64,000 nucleotides of DNA from Bradyrhizobium guangxiense (lineage in GTDB: Bacteria > Pseudomonadota > Alphaproteobacteria > Rhizobiales > Xanthobacteraceae): the NCBI RefSeq assembly GCF_004114915.1, contig NZ_CP022220.1, positions 915,174-979,173 on the forward strand, in the 5' to 3' direction. Of this stretch, positions 33,822-42,022 are shown in pieces. Numbering within the stretch: the stretch's first letter is position 1; every line of letters begins with the position of its first letter. The translations under genes were made by a program, and so were the position numbers. Below the pieces are notes generated by a model. That model ran no database searches. It saw nothing but the letters and a program-made list of their open reading frames with translations, and was not told where the DNA came from.

Positions 33822-34916
33822 TTGAGTAGACAGACTGAAAATTTGGCTGCAAGATTGATCCGCATCAATGACGCGCGGCAAATCAAGCGCTCGGTCCGGG
33901 AGGACACCTTGGCGGCAGGCCTTCTGAGCGAACAGGTACGCGCAGCCTTGCAAGCAGCGGAGGCCGAGACGGCTACGCCGGCCGAGCGAGCCGAGATGCT
34001 CATGGAGATCGGAATAGGGCTGCAAACGAGGCCCAAGTCGCCGGATGAGATCAACTCCGCAATAGAACTCTACGACAAAGCCCTGACCGTCTGTCCCGGT
34101 GAGCTGGCTTTGCTGCGATCTCGTATTCTGGCGCGCAAAGCAACGGCGCTGCAGGCGATGCCCGAGCAGGGCACAAAGTCAATCGAGCTCGCTCGGTCCA
34201 TCTTCGAAGCCATCATGCCAGAGCTCACTCAACTCGCAACGCTTGAAGAAACCGCGGAAGCCGAGATGAATCTCGGGCTGTGCATCCAAAGCCTCGCTGC
34301 CGTTGGCCGCGCAAAGATCTCTGAGGCGATAGCAGCCTATCAACGCGCCCTTCGTACCTTCACTCGAACGAGCCACCCCAAAGAGTACGCCATTCTTCAG
34401 AACAATTTGGCGACGGCCTTTCTCTCCATGCCGATGACCGATCAGCGCGGCAAAATGCGAGAGGCTCTTGCTGTTCAAGCCTTCGAGGAAGCGCTCAAAG
34501 TCGTGACTCTCGTCGATGATCCTGTCGAATACGCGATGTTGCAGAACAACCTCGGCAATGCCCTCCAATATGTCGCCTCGAGCCACGTGCTCGAGAATAA
34601 TCTTCGCGCGCTTGAGGCCTATGACGAGGCACTTAAGGTCCGCACCCGCGAGACGATGCCGATCGAGTACGCGAACACCATCTCGAACAAGGCAAACTGC
34701 CTGTGGAATCTGCCCGGTCATGCCTCGAACTCGGAAACCGGCAGGGGCATCAATCTCTCAATGGCCCTCGTCTATTACAGAGAGGCGCGCGAAATATTCC
34801 TGGCCCATGGAGATCCCGGTCGCGCTCAGATCGTCAGCGAGGCCTCCATGCAGATCGAGCGCGAGCTGATGGAGCTGTCGGCGCTTCTCGATCGACCTAC
34901 CACCCTGCATTCCTAG
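33822..34916 (+). CDS. Tetratricopeptide-repeat-like protein of hydrogenase operon
   Basis: A 364-residue all-helical protein with TPR-like units, for example AIELYDKALTVCP, AIAAYQRALRTFTR, AFEEALKVVT, ALEAYDEALKVRT and ALVYYREAREIFL, each preceded by an NNLGNAL / NNLATAF-type helix. No signal or membrane segment. TTG at 33822 is the only plausible start without losing repeats. TPR proteins are known companions of group 2a hydrogenase genes; a scaffold or assembly role is inferred. Confidence 0.75.
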   Translation: MSRQTENLAARLIRINDARQIKRSVREDTLAAGLLSEQVRAALQAAEAETATPAERAEMLMEIGIGLQTRPKSPDEINSAIELYDKALTVCPGELALLRSRILARKATALQAMPEQGTKSIELARSIFEAIMPELTQLATLEETAEAEMNLGLCIQSLAAVGRAKISEAIAAYQRALRTFTRTSHPKEYAILQNNLATAFLSMPMTDQRGKMREALAVQAFEEALKVVTLVDDPVEYAMLQNNLGNALQYVASSHVLENNLRALEAYDEALKVRTRETMPIEYANTISNKANCLWNLPGHASNSETGRGINLSMALVYYREAREIFLAHGDPGRAQIVSEASMQIERELMELSALLDRPTTLHS

Positions 34917-34944
34917 CAAATCTGGATCGAAGGAGTTCTTGCAA

Positions 34945-35154
34945 ATGAGCGTGTCACTTACTCCGGCAATATTCGCCTTAAGTCTCGGTCTGGCGATGAT
35001 TGCATCAATCGCAGGAGGAATGGTCGGCGGCCTCATCGTCGGCGGAAAAGTGCTCGGAAATGAGCTCGCAGCGCTGCTCGGTGGTTTCTACGGCCCGTTG
35101 GCTGGAATTGCCGGCGTTTTCGTCGGCCTTATCGCTCTTTCGATCATCGCTTGA
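34945..35154 (+). CDS. Tiny glycine-rich membrane protein
   Basis: A 69-residue protein with two hydrophobic helices: IFALSLGLAMIASIAGGMVGGLIVGG and LAGIAGVFVGLIALSIIA, linked by VLGNELAALLGGFYGP. GxxxG patterns favour tight helix packing or oligomerisation. AGGAG lies nine bases before the ATG. In this operon it could be the membrane anchor for the otherwise soluble hydrogenase; that is inference. Confidence 0.65.
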   Translation: MSVSLTPAIFALSLGLAMIASIAGGMVGGLIVGGKVLGNELAALLGGFYGPLAGIAGVFVGLIALSIIA

Positions 35155-35164
35155 GGAAGATGAC

Positions 35165-35389
35165 ATGTGGGCAATGACACAGAACTCCATCTTGTTGTTC
35201 TTCCGCGGAAAGCTTTTCGCAGACCCAGCCAAGGCTTACCGGCAAATTGCGATCGGGGTGGCGGTCACAGCCATGCTGCTCATCATTCTTACGCTGGTCG
35301 GGGCGCCGATATGGGCGGCTTCAGCCCTGGCAGCAGCAATTGGTGGGGGCTTGCAGCCTTATCTCTTCCGAAACCTCCGCTATAGGTGA
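35165..35389 (+). CDS. Small two-helix membrane protein
   Basis: A 74-residue protein: a short amphipathic start (SILLFFRGKLFADPAKAYRQ), then two membrane helices (AIGVAVTAMLLIILTLVGA and WAASALAAAIGGGLQPYLF). The ATG at 35165 overlaps the region just after the previous small membrane gene, preceded by GAGGAAGA. Together the two may form the membrane dock for H2-derived electron delivery. Family not recognised. Confidence 0.65.
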   Translation: MWAMTQNSILLFFRGKLFADPAKAYRQIAIGVAVTAMLLIILTLVGAPIWAASALAAAIGGGLQPYLFRNLRYR

Positions 35390-35413
35390 GGAGCGCGGCC
35401 GGCGCGAGATCGC

Positions 35414-36283
35414 ATGAACGCTCACGAATCGACACCAACACTTCGGGAGGATCTCGCCGGCTTTGTCGGCGATATCGAGCGGTTGGAAACGGTCGTGGCG
35501 ACCTGGGATGAAACGCAGCGGGGCGTCGTTTCCGCCTACAAGATCGCGATCGAAGCGCTCAATGCGGAAGCGTTCCGGCGCCTGATACGTGCCTTGAAGG
35601 CCGATCCCGCCGCGCTGGCCGCCATGAAGAGCGCAGCTTCGGACGAGCTCGTCTACGCGGTGCTGCGGCGCTACAACCTCTTGAGGGCGGCCCTCAACGA
35701 GCGGGTCGAGCAGGCACTCGAAAGCGTCCGGCCGATGCTGAAATCGCATGGTGGGGATGTCGAACTCGTCTCGGTTCGCCCGCCGGCAGTGGAGGTTCGG
35801 TTCAAGGGAGCCTGCGACGGCTGTCCCGCCTCGGCGCTGACATTCCATGCCGGCGTGAAGAAGGCGCTTCAGGATGTCTGCCCCGAGATCACCGACGTTA
35901 TTCAGGTCAAGGGGCTGGCCGCGGCGAGCGAAGGCGGCGTTCGGTTCATCAGCCCCTTCGCGCTGAATGCGGAAGGACAGTGGATACCGGCGGGGGCTTG
36001 GGCGGATTTTCCGGAGGGCTTGGTCCGCGCGATGGAATTGGGCGGACGCAAGATCATCCTGTCACGTAGTGGGGAATCGATCTCCTGTTTCGAGAATGCC
36101 TGCGCGCATCTCGGCCTTCCGATCCATGATGGCGAGGTGCAGGGCGGCATCATCACCTGTCCCTATCATGGGTTCAGATACGACCTCGCCAGTGGCGAAT
36201 GCCTGACCGCGCCTGAGGTGCAACTGCAGCCGCACGCGGTCAGGATCATCGGAACCAGGGTTGAAGTGAGGATAACGGCATAG
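35414..36283 (+). CDS. NifU-domain and Rieske-domain fusion protein
   Basis: A 289-residue protein with three parts. Residues 1-95 form a helical domain. Residues 95-165 are a NifU C-terminal-like domain with Cys134 and Cys137 (CDGC), known to hold or transfer [4Fe-4S] clusters. Residues 180-289 are a Rieske [2Fe-2S] domain with Cys230-His232 (CAHL) and Cys249-His252 (CPYH). Such NifU-Rieske fusions are known in group 2a hydrogenase loci. It could supply clusters to HupS and the HiPIP-like proteins, or be an electron carrier. Soluble; no signal. Start ATG at 35414 is 25 bases after the small membrane gene. Confidence 0.85.
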   Translation: MNAHESTPTLREDLAGFVGDIERLETVVATWDETQRGVVSAYKIAIEALNAEAFRRLIRALKADPAALAAMKSAASDELVYAVLRRYNLLRAALNERVEQALESVRPMLKSHGGDVELVSVRPPAVEVRFKGACDGCPASALTFHAGVKKALQDVCPEITDVIQVKGLAAASEGGVRFISPFALNAEGQWIPAGAWADFPEGLVRAMELGGRKIILSRSGESISCFENACAHLGLPIHDGEVQGGIITCPYHGFRYDLASGECLTAPEVQLQPHAVRIIGTRVEVRITA

Positions 36284-36285
36284 CC

Positions 36286-37485
36286 ATGATCACTTCAGCC
36301 GCAACCATTCGCTTGGACCGACCGCGCGCTAGGATGCGCGACAACCACGTGCCACGCCGGTTTCTCTCGCCGGCCGGCGCCCGCGTGATTCTGGGTGGAG
36401 AGGTCACGCCGGACGGACTTGTGCAATCGATCGTTCCGTCGGCCCAGACGTTGTTCGGCCCGCGTGGGGTGTGTCTCGACAAGAACGGGCCCATGTTCGT
36501 CTGCGACAGTGGCCATCATCGGCTGCTGATCTGGAGCCGCTGTCCGTCCTCCGATCAAGCGCCCGCCGATATTCTGATCGGTCAATCCGACTTCTCGCGC
36601 GAGGGCCGCAACGCCAAGCGCGACATCGGCCCCGACACGCTCAACTTCCCGACCGGCGTCGCTGCCGCAGACGGCATCCTGGCCGTGGCGGATGCATGGA
36701 ATCACCGGATCCTGATCTGGAATCGCTATCCATCCGCCTCGAACCAGCCCGCCGATGTGGTTCTAGGTCAGGCGGACTTCGTCTCAGGCCTAGCCAATCG
36801 CGGAAGAGCGGTGTCTCGCTCCGACACACTGAATTGGTGCTACGGGGTCGCGATCTTCCAGGGCAGGCTGATCGTCTGCGACACCGGAAATCGCCGCGTT
36901 CTGATCTGGAACGGCATTCCGACCGCCAACGGCACGCCGGCCGATCTGGTCCTCGGCCAAAGAGACTTCGTCACCCGTGATGACAATGCCGGCGGCGACG
37001 TCTGTGCCACCAGCATGCGGTGGCCGCACGGCATCGCCTGCCATGACGGCGCACTCGCGATCTCGGACGCGGGCAACAATCGCGTCATGGTATGGCGCCA
37101 TTTCCCCACCGTCAGCGGGACGCCGTGCGATTTCGTGCTGGGCCAGGACGATTTCGCGGGCGTCGATCACAATCGCAGCTCGTACGATCCATCCTCGAGC
37201 GCGATGAGCATGCCCTATGGTCTCGTCATCTGGGATGGCCAGCTCGTGGTCTGCGATACCGCAAATTCGCGGCTGCTTGGCTTCCATCTCCAGGACCTCG
37301 CCATGGATGCGCCGGCCACAGGGCTGGCGGCCCAGAACGGCTTTGCCGACAAAGGTGACAATCGCTGGCGCGCGGCAAGTCGCGACAGCCTGTGCTGGCC
37401 TTATGCTGCTTCGGCAGTCGGTCGGACTCTGGCGATCGCCGACACCGGCAACAACCGGATCCTGATCTGGGACAAAACACCATGA
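36286..37485 (+). CDS. NHL-repeat beta-propeller protein
   Basis: A 399-residue protein built of about five to six repeats: each has GPRGVCLD / FPTGVAA-type strand, D(S/A/T)(G/W)(H/N)(H/R)R(L/I)LIW, then PADxVLGQxDF. The DxGNxRxLIW unit is the NHL signature. No signal peptide or membrane segment. NHL proteins accompany group 2a hydrogenases in other phyla; the role may be protein scaffold. Its stop overlaps the hypF start (ATGA), linking structural and maturation genes in one transcript. Confidence 0.85.
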   Translation: MITSAATIRLDRPRARMRDNHVPRRFLSPAGARVILGGEVTPDGLVQSIVPSAQTLFGPRGVCLDKNGPMFVCDSGHHRLLIWSRCPSSDQAPADILIGQSDFSREGRNAKRDIGPDTLNFPTGVAAADGILAVADAWNHRILIWNRYPSASNQPADVVLGQADFVSGLANRGRAVSRSDTLNWCYGVAIFQGRLIVCDTGNRRVLIWNGIPTANGTPADLVLGQRDFVTRDDNAGGDVCATSMRWPHGIACHDGALAISDAGNNRVMVWRHFPTVSGTPCDFVLGQDDFAGVDHNRSSYDPSSSAMSMPYGLVIWDGQLVVCDTANSRLLGFHLQDLAMDAPATGLAAQNGFADKGDNRWRAASRDSLCWPYAASAVGRTLAIADTGNNRILIWDKTP

Positions 37486-39938
37486 GCAGGCTCAACCTCG
37501 CCGCGCCGCAGAACCCTGTCGAGGTCGTTGAAATCCGGTTTCGCGGACGTGTGCAGGGCGTCGGCTTCCGGCCGGCGGTCTGGCGCCACGCGCGGGAACT
37601 GCGGCTTGGCGGCGAGGGGCTGAATGACGGAGAAGGCGTTCTGGTTCGCGTGCAGGGAGAACGGGCGATCATTGACATGCTCGTCGACCGCATCGCTGGC
37701 GATCCGCCGCCGCTGAGCCAGATCGAGGCAATCGAGATCACCGCCTATGCGGGCGTGCTGCGCGACGATTTTGCGATAGTCGAGAGCGCACATGGCGGGG
37801 CTCATACCGAGATTTCACCTGACGCGGCGCTCTGTGCCGATTGCGCGCGCGAAACCACCGATCCCTTTGCGCGCCGCTTCCGCTACCCCTTCACCAATTG
37901 CACCAATTGCGGGCCGCGGCTGAGCATCGTCGACGGCATCCCCTACGATCGCGCCAAGACCGCGATGTCGCCGTTTGCAATGTGCGCCGACTGCGCCCGC
38001 GAATACCGCGACCCTTCCGACCGGCGGTTTCACGCCGAACCGATCGCCTGCCATGCCTGCGGGCCCAAGGCGAAGCTGGTCAGGCTCGACGGGCGTCACT
38101 TTACCTTCGAGCAGTTTTCCATGCTTGACGATGTGGATGCGGCGTGCAGCCTGATCCAGAAGGGCGAAATCGTCGCCGTCAAAGGGCTCGGCGGCTACCA
38201 GCTCGCCTGTGACGCCACCCAGGCCGACACGGTCAGGAGGCTGCGCAAACTGAAACAGCGGGACGGCAAGCCGTTTGCCCTGATGGCCAGGGACGTTGAC
38301 GTTATCCGCCGGTTCTGCGATCTCGCCGAACACGAGTTGGTCGCGTTGACAAGCCCGGCGGCCCCCATCGTGCTCCTGCATGCGAATGGGCCGGAGCACC
38401 TGCCTGACGAGATTGCACCGGGATTGCGGACGCTCGGTTTCATGCTGCCGACGACGCCGCTGCATGTCTTGCTGCTGCGGCGGATGGACCGGCCGGTCGT
38501 CATGACCAGCGGCAATTTGTCGAGCGAGCCGCAGGTGACGGGCGATACGGAGATGACGGAGCGCCTCGCGGGGATTGCGACGTTCGCGCTCACCCACGAT
38601 CGGCGCATCGCCAACCGTGTCGACGATTCTGTGGTCCGGGTGGTGGCGGGCGGGCCGCGGCTCCTGCGTCGCGCCAGAGGATACGCACCGGCGCCGATCG
38701 CCCTGCCCAGGGGGTTCGCGAAAGCGCCCGATCTGCTCGCCATGGGCGGGGAGCTGAAGGCCACGTTCTGTTTGCTCAAGGACGGCGCTGCGATCCTGTC
38801 CCAGCATCAGGGCGACCTGGAGGATGTCGCGACATTCGACGATTACAGGAAGAACCTATCGCTCTATGCCGCGCTCTTCGAGCACGAGCCTACGGCAGTG
38901 ATCGCCGACATGCACCCCGAATATCTGTCCTCCAAGCTCGCGCGCGAGCACCTGGCGGGCGGGACGCTGCCTTTGATGGAGGTGCAGCATCATCACGCCC
39001 ATGTGGCGGCCTGTCTTGCCGAGAACGGATATGCGCTCGACGGCCGTCCGGTCCTCGGGATCGTTCTCGATGGTCTCGGATGGGGCGAGGACGCGACGTT
39101 CTGGGGCGGCGAGTTCATGCTCGCCGACTATGTCGGCTACACGCGGGCCGGTACGTTCAAGCCGATCCCGATGCTTGGCGGCGTCCAGGCCGTGCGCGAG
39201 CCCTGGCGCAATCTCTATGCGCATCTCATGGCGGAGATGAGCTGGGCCGAGCTGACAATGAATTTCGCCGAGCTCGAGCTCCATTCATATTTGGCGGCAA
39301 AGCCGCGCGCGCTGCTGGATTCGATGGCGCGCAACCGCATCAACGCTCCGCCAGCATCATCCTGCGGGCGCTTGTTCGACGCCATGGCCGCCGCCCTCGA
39401 TGTCTGCCGGGACGCGCAGAGCTATGAGGGCGAGGCGGCGGCGCGGCTGGAAGCCATGGTCGACGAGAAAACTCTCGCCGATGAAGACGAGGCGCTGGCC
39501 TATCCGCTGACGATCCCCAATCTCGCCGGCACGGGTTTGCCCTATATCGAGCCGCTCGCGATGTGGCATGCGGTGCTGGGTGACCTGATCCTGAAGACAC
39601 CGGCGCCGGTGATGGCTGCACGGTTCCACAAGGGGCTGGCCAAGTCCATCGCCGCCATGACACGCAAGCTCGCCGGCTCCCCCGAGGACGGCGAGCGACG
39701 CTTCTCGACCGTCGCGCTCACCGGCGGCTGCTTCCAGAACCGCATCCTATTCGAGGAGGTGGTGCGCCGGCTGGAGCGCGAGCAGTTCACTGTGCTGTCA
39801 CATGCGCGCGTTCCGTCCAACGATGGCGGACTTGCTCTCGGCCAAGCCGTCATTGGAGCTGCGCATCTGATGAAATCAAACAAAGACTTCAGGGAAGGAA
39901 AGCCGTCATGTGTCTCGGTATTCCCGGGCGGATCGTAA
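37482..39938 (+). CDS. hypF: Carbamoyltransferase HypF
   Basis: An 818-residue HypF, which makes the thiocarbamoyl-CN precursor of the hydrogenase cyanide ligands with HypE. Domains in order: acylphosphatase (RFRGRVQGVGFRPAVW), zinc-finger region with CxxC pairs (CADCA, CTNCG, CADCA, CHACG), YrdC-like domain (VAVKGLGGYQLACDA), and Kae1-like domain with HHHAH-type ligands (EVQHHHAHVAA) and ALTGGCFQN. The real start is ATG 37482; an in-frame upstream start lies in the NHL gene. Its end overlaps hypC by 31 bases. Length is slightly above typical (about 750-800). Confidence 0.95.
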   Translation: MSRLNLAAPQNPVEVVEIRFRGRVQGVGFRPAVWRHARELRLGGEGLNDGEGVLVRVQGERAIIDMLVDRIAGDPPPLSQIEAIEITAYAGVLRDDFAIVESAHGGAHTEISPDAALCADCARETTDPFARRFRYPFTNCTNCGPRLSIVDGIPYDRAKTAMSPFAMCADCAREYRDPSDRRFHAEPIACHACGPKAKLVRLDGRHFTFEQFSMLDDVDAACSLIQKGEIVAVKGLGGYQLACDATQADTVRRLRKLKQRDGKPFALMARDVDVIRRFCDLAEHELVALTSPAAPIVLLHANGPEHLPDEIAPGLRTLGFMLPTTPLHVLLLRRMDRPVVMTSGNLSSEPQVTGDTEMTERLAGIATFALTHDRRIANRVDDSVVRVVAGGPRLLRRARGYAPAPIALPRGFAKAPDLLAMGGELKATFCLLKDGAAILSQHQGDLEDVATFDDYRKNLSLYAALFEHEPTAVIADMHPEYLSSKLAREHLAGGTLPLMEVQHHHAHVAACLAENGYALDGRPVLGIVLDGLGWGEDATFWGGEFMLADYVGYTRAGTFKPIPMLGGVQAVREPWRNLYAHLMAEMSWAELTMNFAELELHSYLAAKPRALLDSMARNRINAPPASSCGRLFDAMAAALDVCRDAQSYEGEAAARLEAMVDEKTLADEDEALAYPLTIPNLAGTGLPYIEPLAMWHAVLGDLILKTPAPVMAARFHKGLAKSIAAMTRKLAGSPEDGERRFSTVALTGGCFQNRILFEEVVRRLEREQFTVLSHARVPSNDGGLALGQAVIGAAHLMKSNKDFREGKPSCVSVFPGGS

Positions 39939-40198
39939 GGATCGACGACGAAGCGAGAAAGCTTGCGACCGTCGACGTCAGCGGCGTCAAGCGGCAGGTC
40001 AACATCGCCTGCATCGTCAGCGAGGATCATCCGCCGTCGGCCTGCCTCGGCGACTGGGTGCTCGTCCATGTCGGATTCGCGATGAGCCGGATCGACGAGG
40101 AAGAAGCCGCGCAAACGCTCAAGATTCTCACAGAACTGGGTGAAGCACAGGCTGAAATCGAAGCCATGAAGCGTTCGGCAGCTGAGCCGGGAGGGTAG
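39908..40198 (+). CDS. hypC: Hydrogenase assembly chaperone HypC
   Basis: A 96-residue HypC. The essential N-terminal Cys2 is in MCLGIPGRIV, where HypC with HypD holds the Fe(CN)2CO unit and delivers it to HupL. The C-terminal helix (DEEEAAQTLKILTELGE) is typical. It begins inside the end of hypF. Confidence 0.95.
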   Translation: MCLGIPGRIVRIDDEARKLATVDVSGVKRQVNIACIVSEDHPPSACLGDWVLVHVGFAMSRIDEEEAAQTLKILTELGEAQAEIEAMKRSAAEPGG

Positions 40199-40202
40199 CG
40201 CC

Positions 40203-40895
40203 ATGTCAGGCAACAGCGACCTGAAGGAACTTTATCCGTTTCTGCATGGCGGACAGCAGGAGCCGGCGCGGCTGGATGCCGCCCTCCTGCTCTCGGTCGA
40301 AGAGAAGGCACGCGATTCGCGCGACACCAATGCGCGCTTCTTTGCCGAGAACGCCGCGGTGCTGATCGCCGCGGCGAAAACGGTCGCGGATGTCTATCGC
40401 AACGGCGGACGGCTATTCTCGATGGGCAATGGCGGCTCGAGCTGCGACGCCTCGCATGTCGCCGTGGAGTTCGTCCACCCGATCACGGCGGGCAGGCCCG
40501 CACTGGCCGCAACCAACCTCGTCGCCGATCTGGCGATGATCTCGGCGGTCGGAAACGACCTCGGTTTCGATCACGTCTTCGTCCGCCAGATCGTGGCCCA
40601 GGGGCGGAAAGGCGATGCGCTCATTGGCATCTCCACCAGCGGCAATTCGTCGAACCTGATGGCCGCCTTTGCCAAGGCGAAGGAGATGGGCCTCGTGACC
40701 ATTGGGCTTGCGGGCGGCGACGGCGGAAAGATGAAAACCGCGGGTGTCGTCGACCATTGCCTGGTCGTCCCGACGACGTCGATCCATCGCACCCAGGAGT
40801 GCCATGTAACCGCCTACCACATCCTCTGGGATCTCGTTCACACGCTCTTGGCTGACGACCGGGGATCGGCGCGAACGAAGGGAGCCGTGGCATGA
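40203..40895 (+). CDS. SIS-domain phosphoheptose isomerase-like protein (GmhA family)
   Basis: A 230-residue SIS protein with the GmhA pattern FSMGNGGSSCDASHVAVEFV and GISTSGNSSNLMAAF, and a conserved C-terminal helical part with ECHVTAYHILWDLVH. True GmhA makes D-glycero-manno-heptose 7-phosphate for lipopolysaccharide. Here it is inserted between hypC and hypD, its end overlapping hypD, with no heptose genes near. It also has extra N-terminal residues (LKELYPFLHGGQQEPARLDAALLLSVEEKAR). A hydrogenase-related role, for example in making or protecting a sugar-phosphate-derived ligand precursor, is speculative. Confidence 0.85.
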   Translation: MSGNSDLKELYPFLHGGQQEPARLDAALLLSVEEKARDSRDTNARFFAENAAVLIAAAKTVADVYRNGGRLFSMGNGGSSCDASHVAVEFVHPITAGRPALAATNLVADLAMISAVGNDLGFDHVFVRQIVAQGRKGDALIGISTSGNSSNLMAAFAKAKEMGLVTIGLAGGDGGKMKTAGVVDHCLVVPTTSIHRTQECHVTAYHILWDLVHTLLADDRGSARTKGAVA

Positions 40896-42022
40896 AATAT
40901 GTCGACGAATTCCGCGACGGCGAAAAGGCGCGCGTACTCATCGGCGAGATCGAGTCGCTGGTTTCCGGCATGAAACTTCCGGAGGGCCGGCCGCTTTACC
41001 TGATGGAGGTCTGCGGCGGGCACACCCATTCGATCTTCCGCTATGGGCTCGAGGGCATGTTGCCCAAGGCTATCGAGCTGGTTCATGGTCCGGGATGTCC
41101 GGTCTGCGTCCTGCCGATGGGACGGGTCGATGATTGCGTCGCGATCGCGGAGAACCCGAAGGTCATCTTCACAACCTTCGGAGACGCGATGCGCGTGCCC
41201 GGCTCGCGGAAGAGCCTCCTGCAGGCCAAGGCGGATGGTGCCGACGTGCGCATGGTCTATTCGCCGATGGACGCGCTCCAGCTCGCTCGGCGCAATCCCG
41301 CTCGCGAGGTCGTTTTCTTCGGCCTCGGCTTCGAGACCACCATGCCGTCGACCGCATTGACGATCCTGCAGGCGGAGAGCGAGGGGATCCGGAACTTCTC
41401 CGTGTTCTGCAACCACATCACGATCGTTCCGACCATCAAGGCGATCCTCGACAGTCCCGGCCTGCAGCTCGACGGCTTCCTCGGGCCCGGCCACGTGTCG
41501 ATGGTGATCGGCACGGCTCCTTACGAGTTCATCGCCAATTTCTATCGCAAGCCGATGGTGGTCGCCGGCTTCGAGCCGCTCGACATCCTCCAGTCTATCT
41601 GGATGCTGCTGAAGCAGATCGCGGAGGGGCGGGTCGAGGTCGAGAACCAGTATGCCCGCGTCGTGCCGAGCGAGGGCAACAACGCGGCGCTGCGCGCGGT
41701 GGCCCAAGTATACGAATTGCGCGAGTTCTTCGAGTGGCGCGGGCTTGGATCGATCGATCATTCCGGCGTGCGCCTGCGCGATGCTTATGTGCATTTCGAC
41801 GCGGAGCGCAAATTCGCGATTCCCAACGTCAGGATCGCCGACCCGAAATCGTGCCAGTGCGGCGAGGTGCTGAAGGGCGCACTCAAGCCGTGGCAATGCA
41901 AGGTGTTCGGCACCTCATGCACGCCGGAAACGCCTCTCGGAGCACTGATGGTGTCCTCCGAAGGAGCCTGTGCTGCCTACTACCAGTATGGCGGCCAAAA
42001 GCGCCAAGCGGAGGTCGTATGA
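40892..42022 (+). CDS. hypD: Hydrogenase formation protein HypD
   Basis: A 376-residue [4Fe-4S] scaffold that, with HypC, assembles the Fe(CN)2CO moiety. Signatures are MEVCGGHTHSIFRYGL, HGPGCPVCVLP, and FGLGFETTMPS; cluster cysteines occur toward the C-terminus (KSCQCGEVLKG, QCKVFGTSCTP). Start overlaps the SIS gene by four bases and the stop overlaps hypE (ATGA). Normal length. Confidence 0.95.
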   Translation: MKYVDEFRDGEKARVLIGEIESLVSGMKLPEGRPLYLMEVCGGHTHSIFRYGLEGMLPKAIELVHGPGCPVCVLPMGRVDDCVAIAENPKVIFTTFGDAMRVPGSRKSLLQAKADGADVRMVYSPMDALQLARRNPAREVVFFGLGFETTMPSTALTILQAESEGIRNFSVFCNHITIVPTIKAILDSPGLQLDGFLGPGHVSMVIGTAPYEFIANFYRKPMVVAGFEPLDILQSIWMLLKQIAEGRVEVENQYARVVPSEGNNAALRAVAQVYELREFFEWRGLGSIDHSGVRLRDAYVHFDAERKFAIPNVRIADPKSCQCGEVLKGALKPWQCKVFGTSCTPETPLGALMVSSEGACAAYYQYGGQKRQAEVV

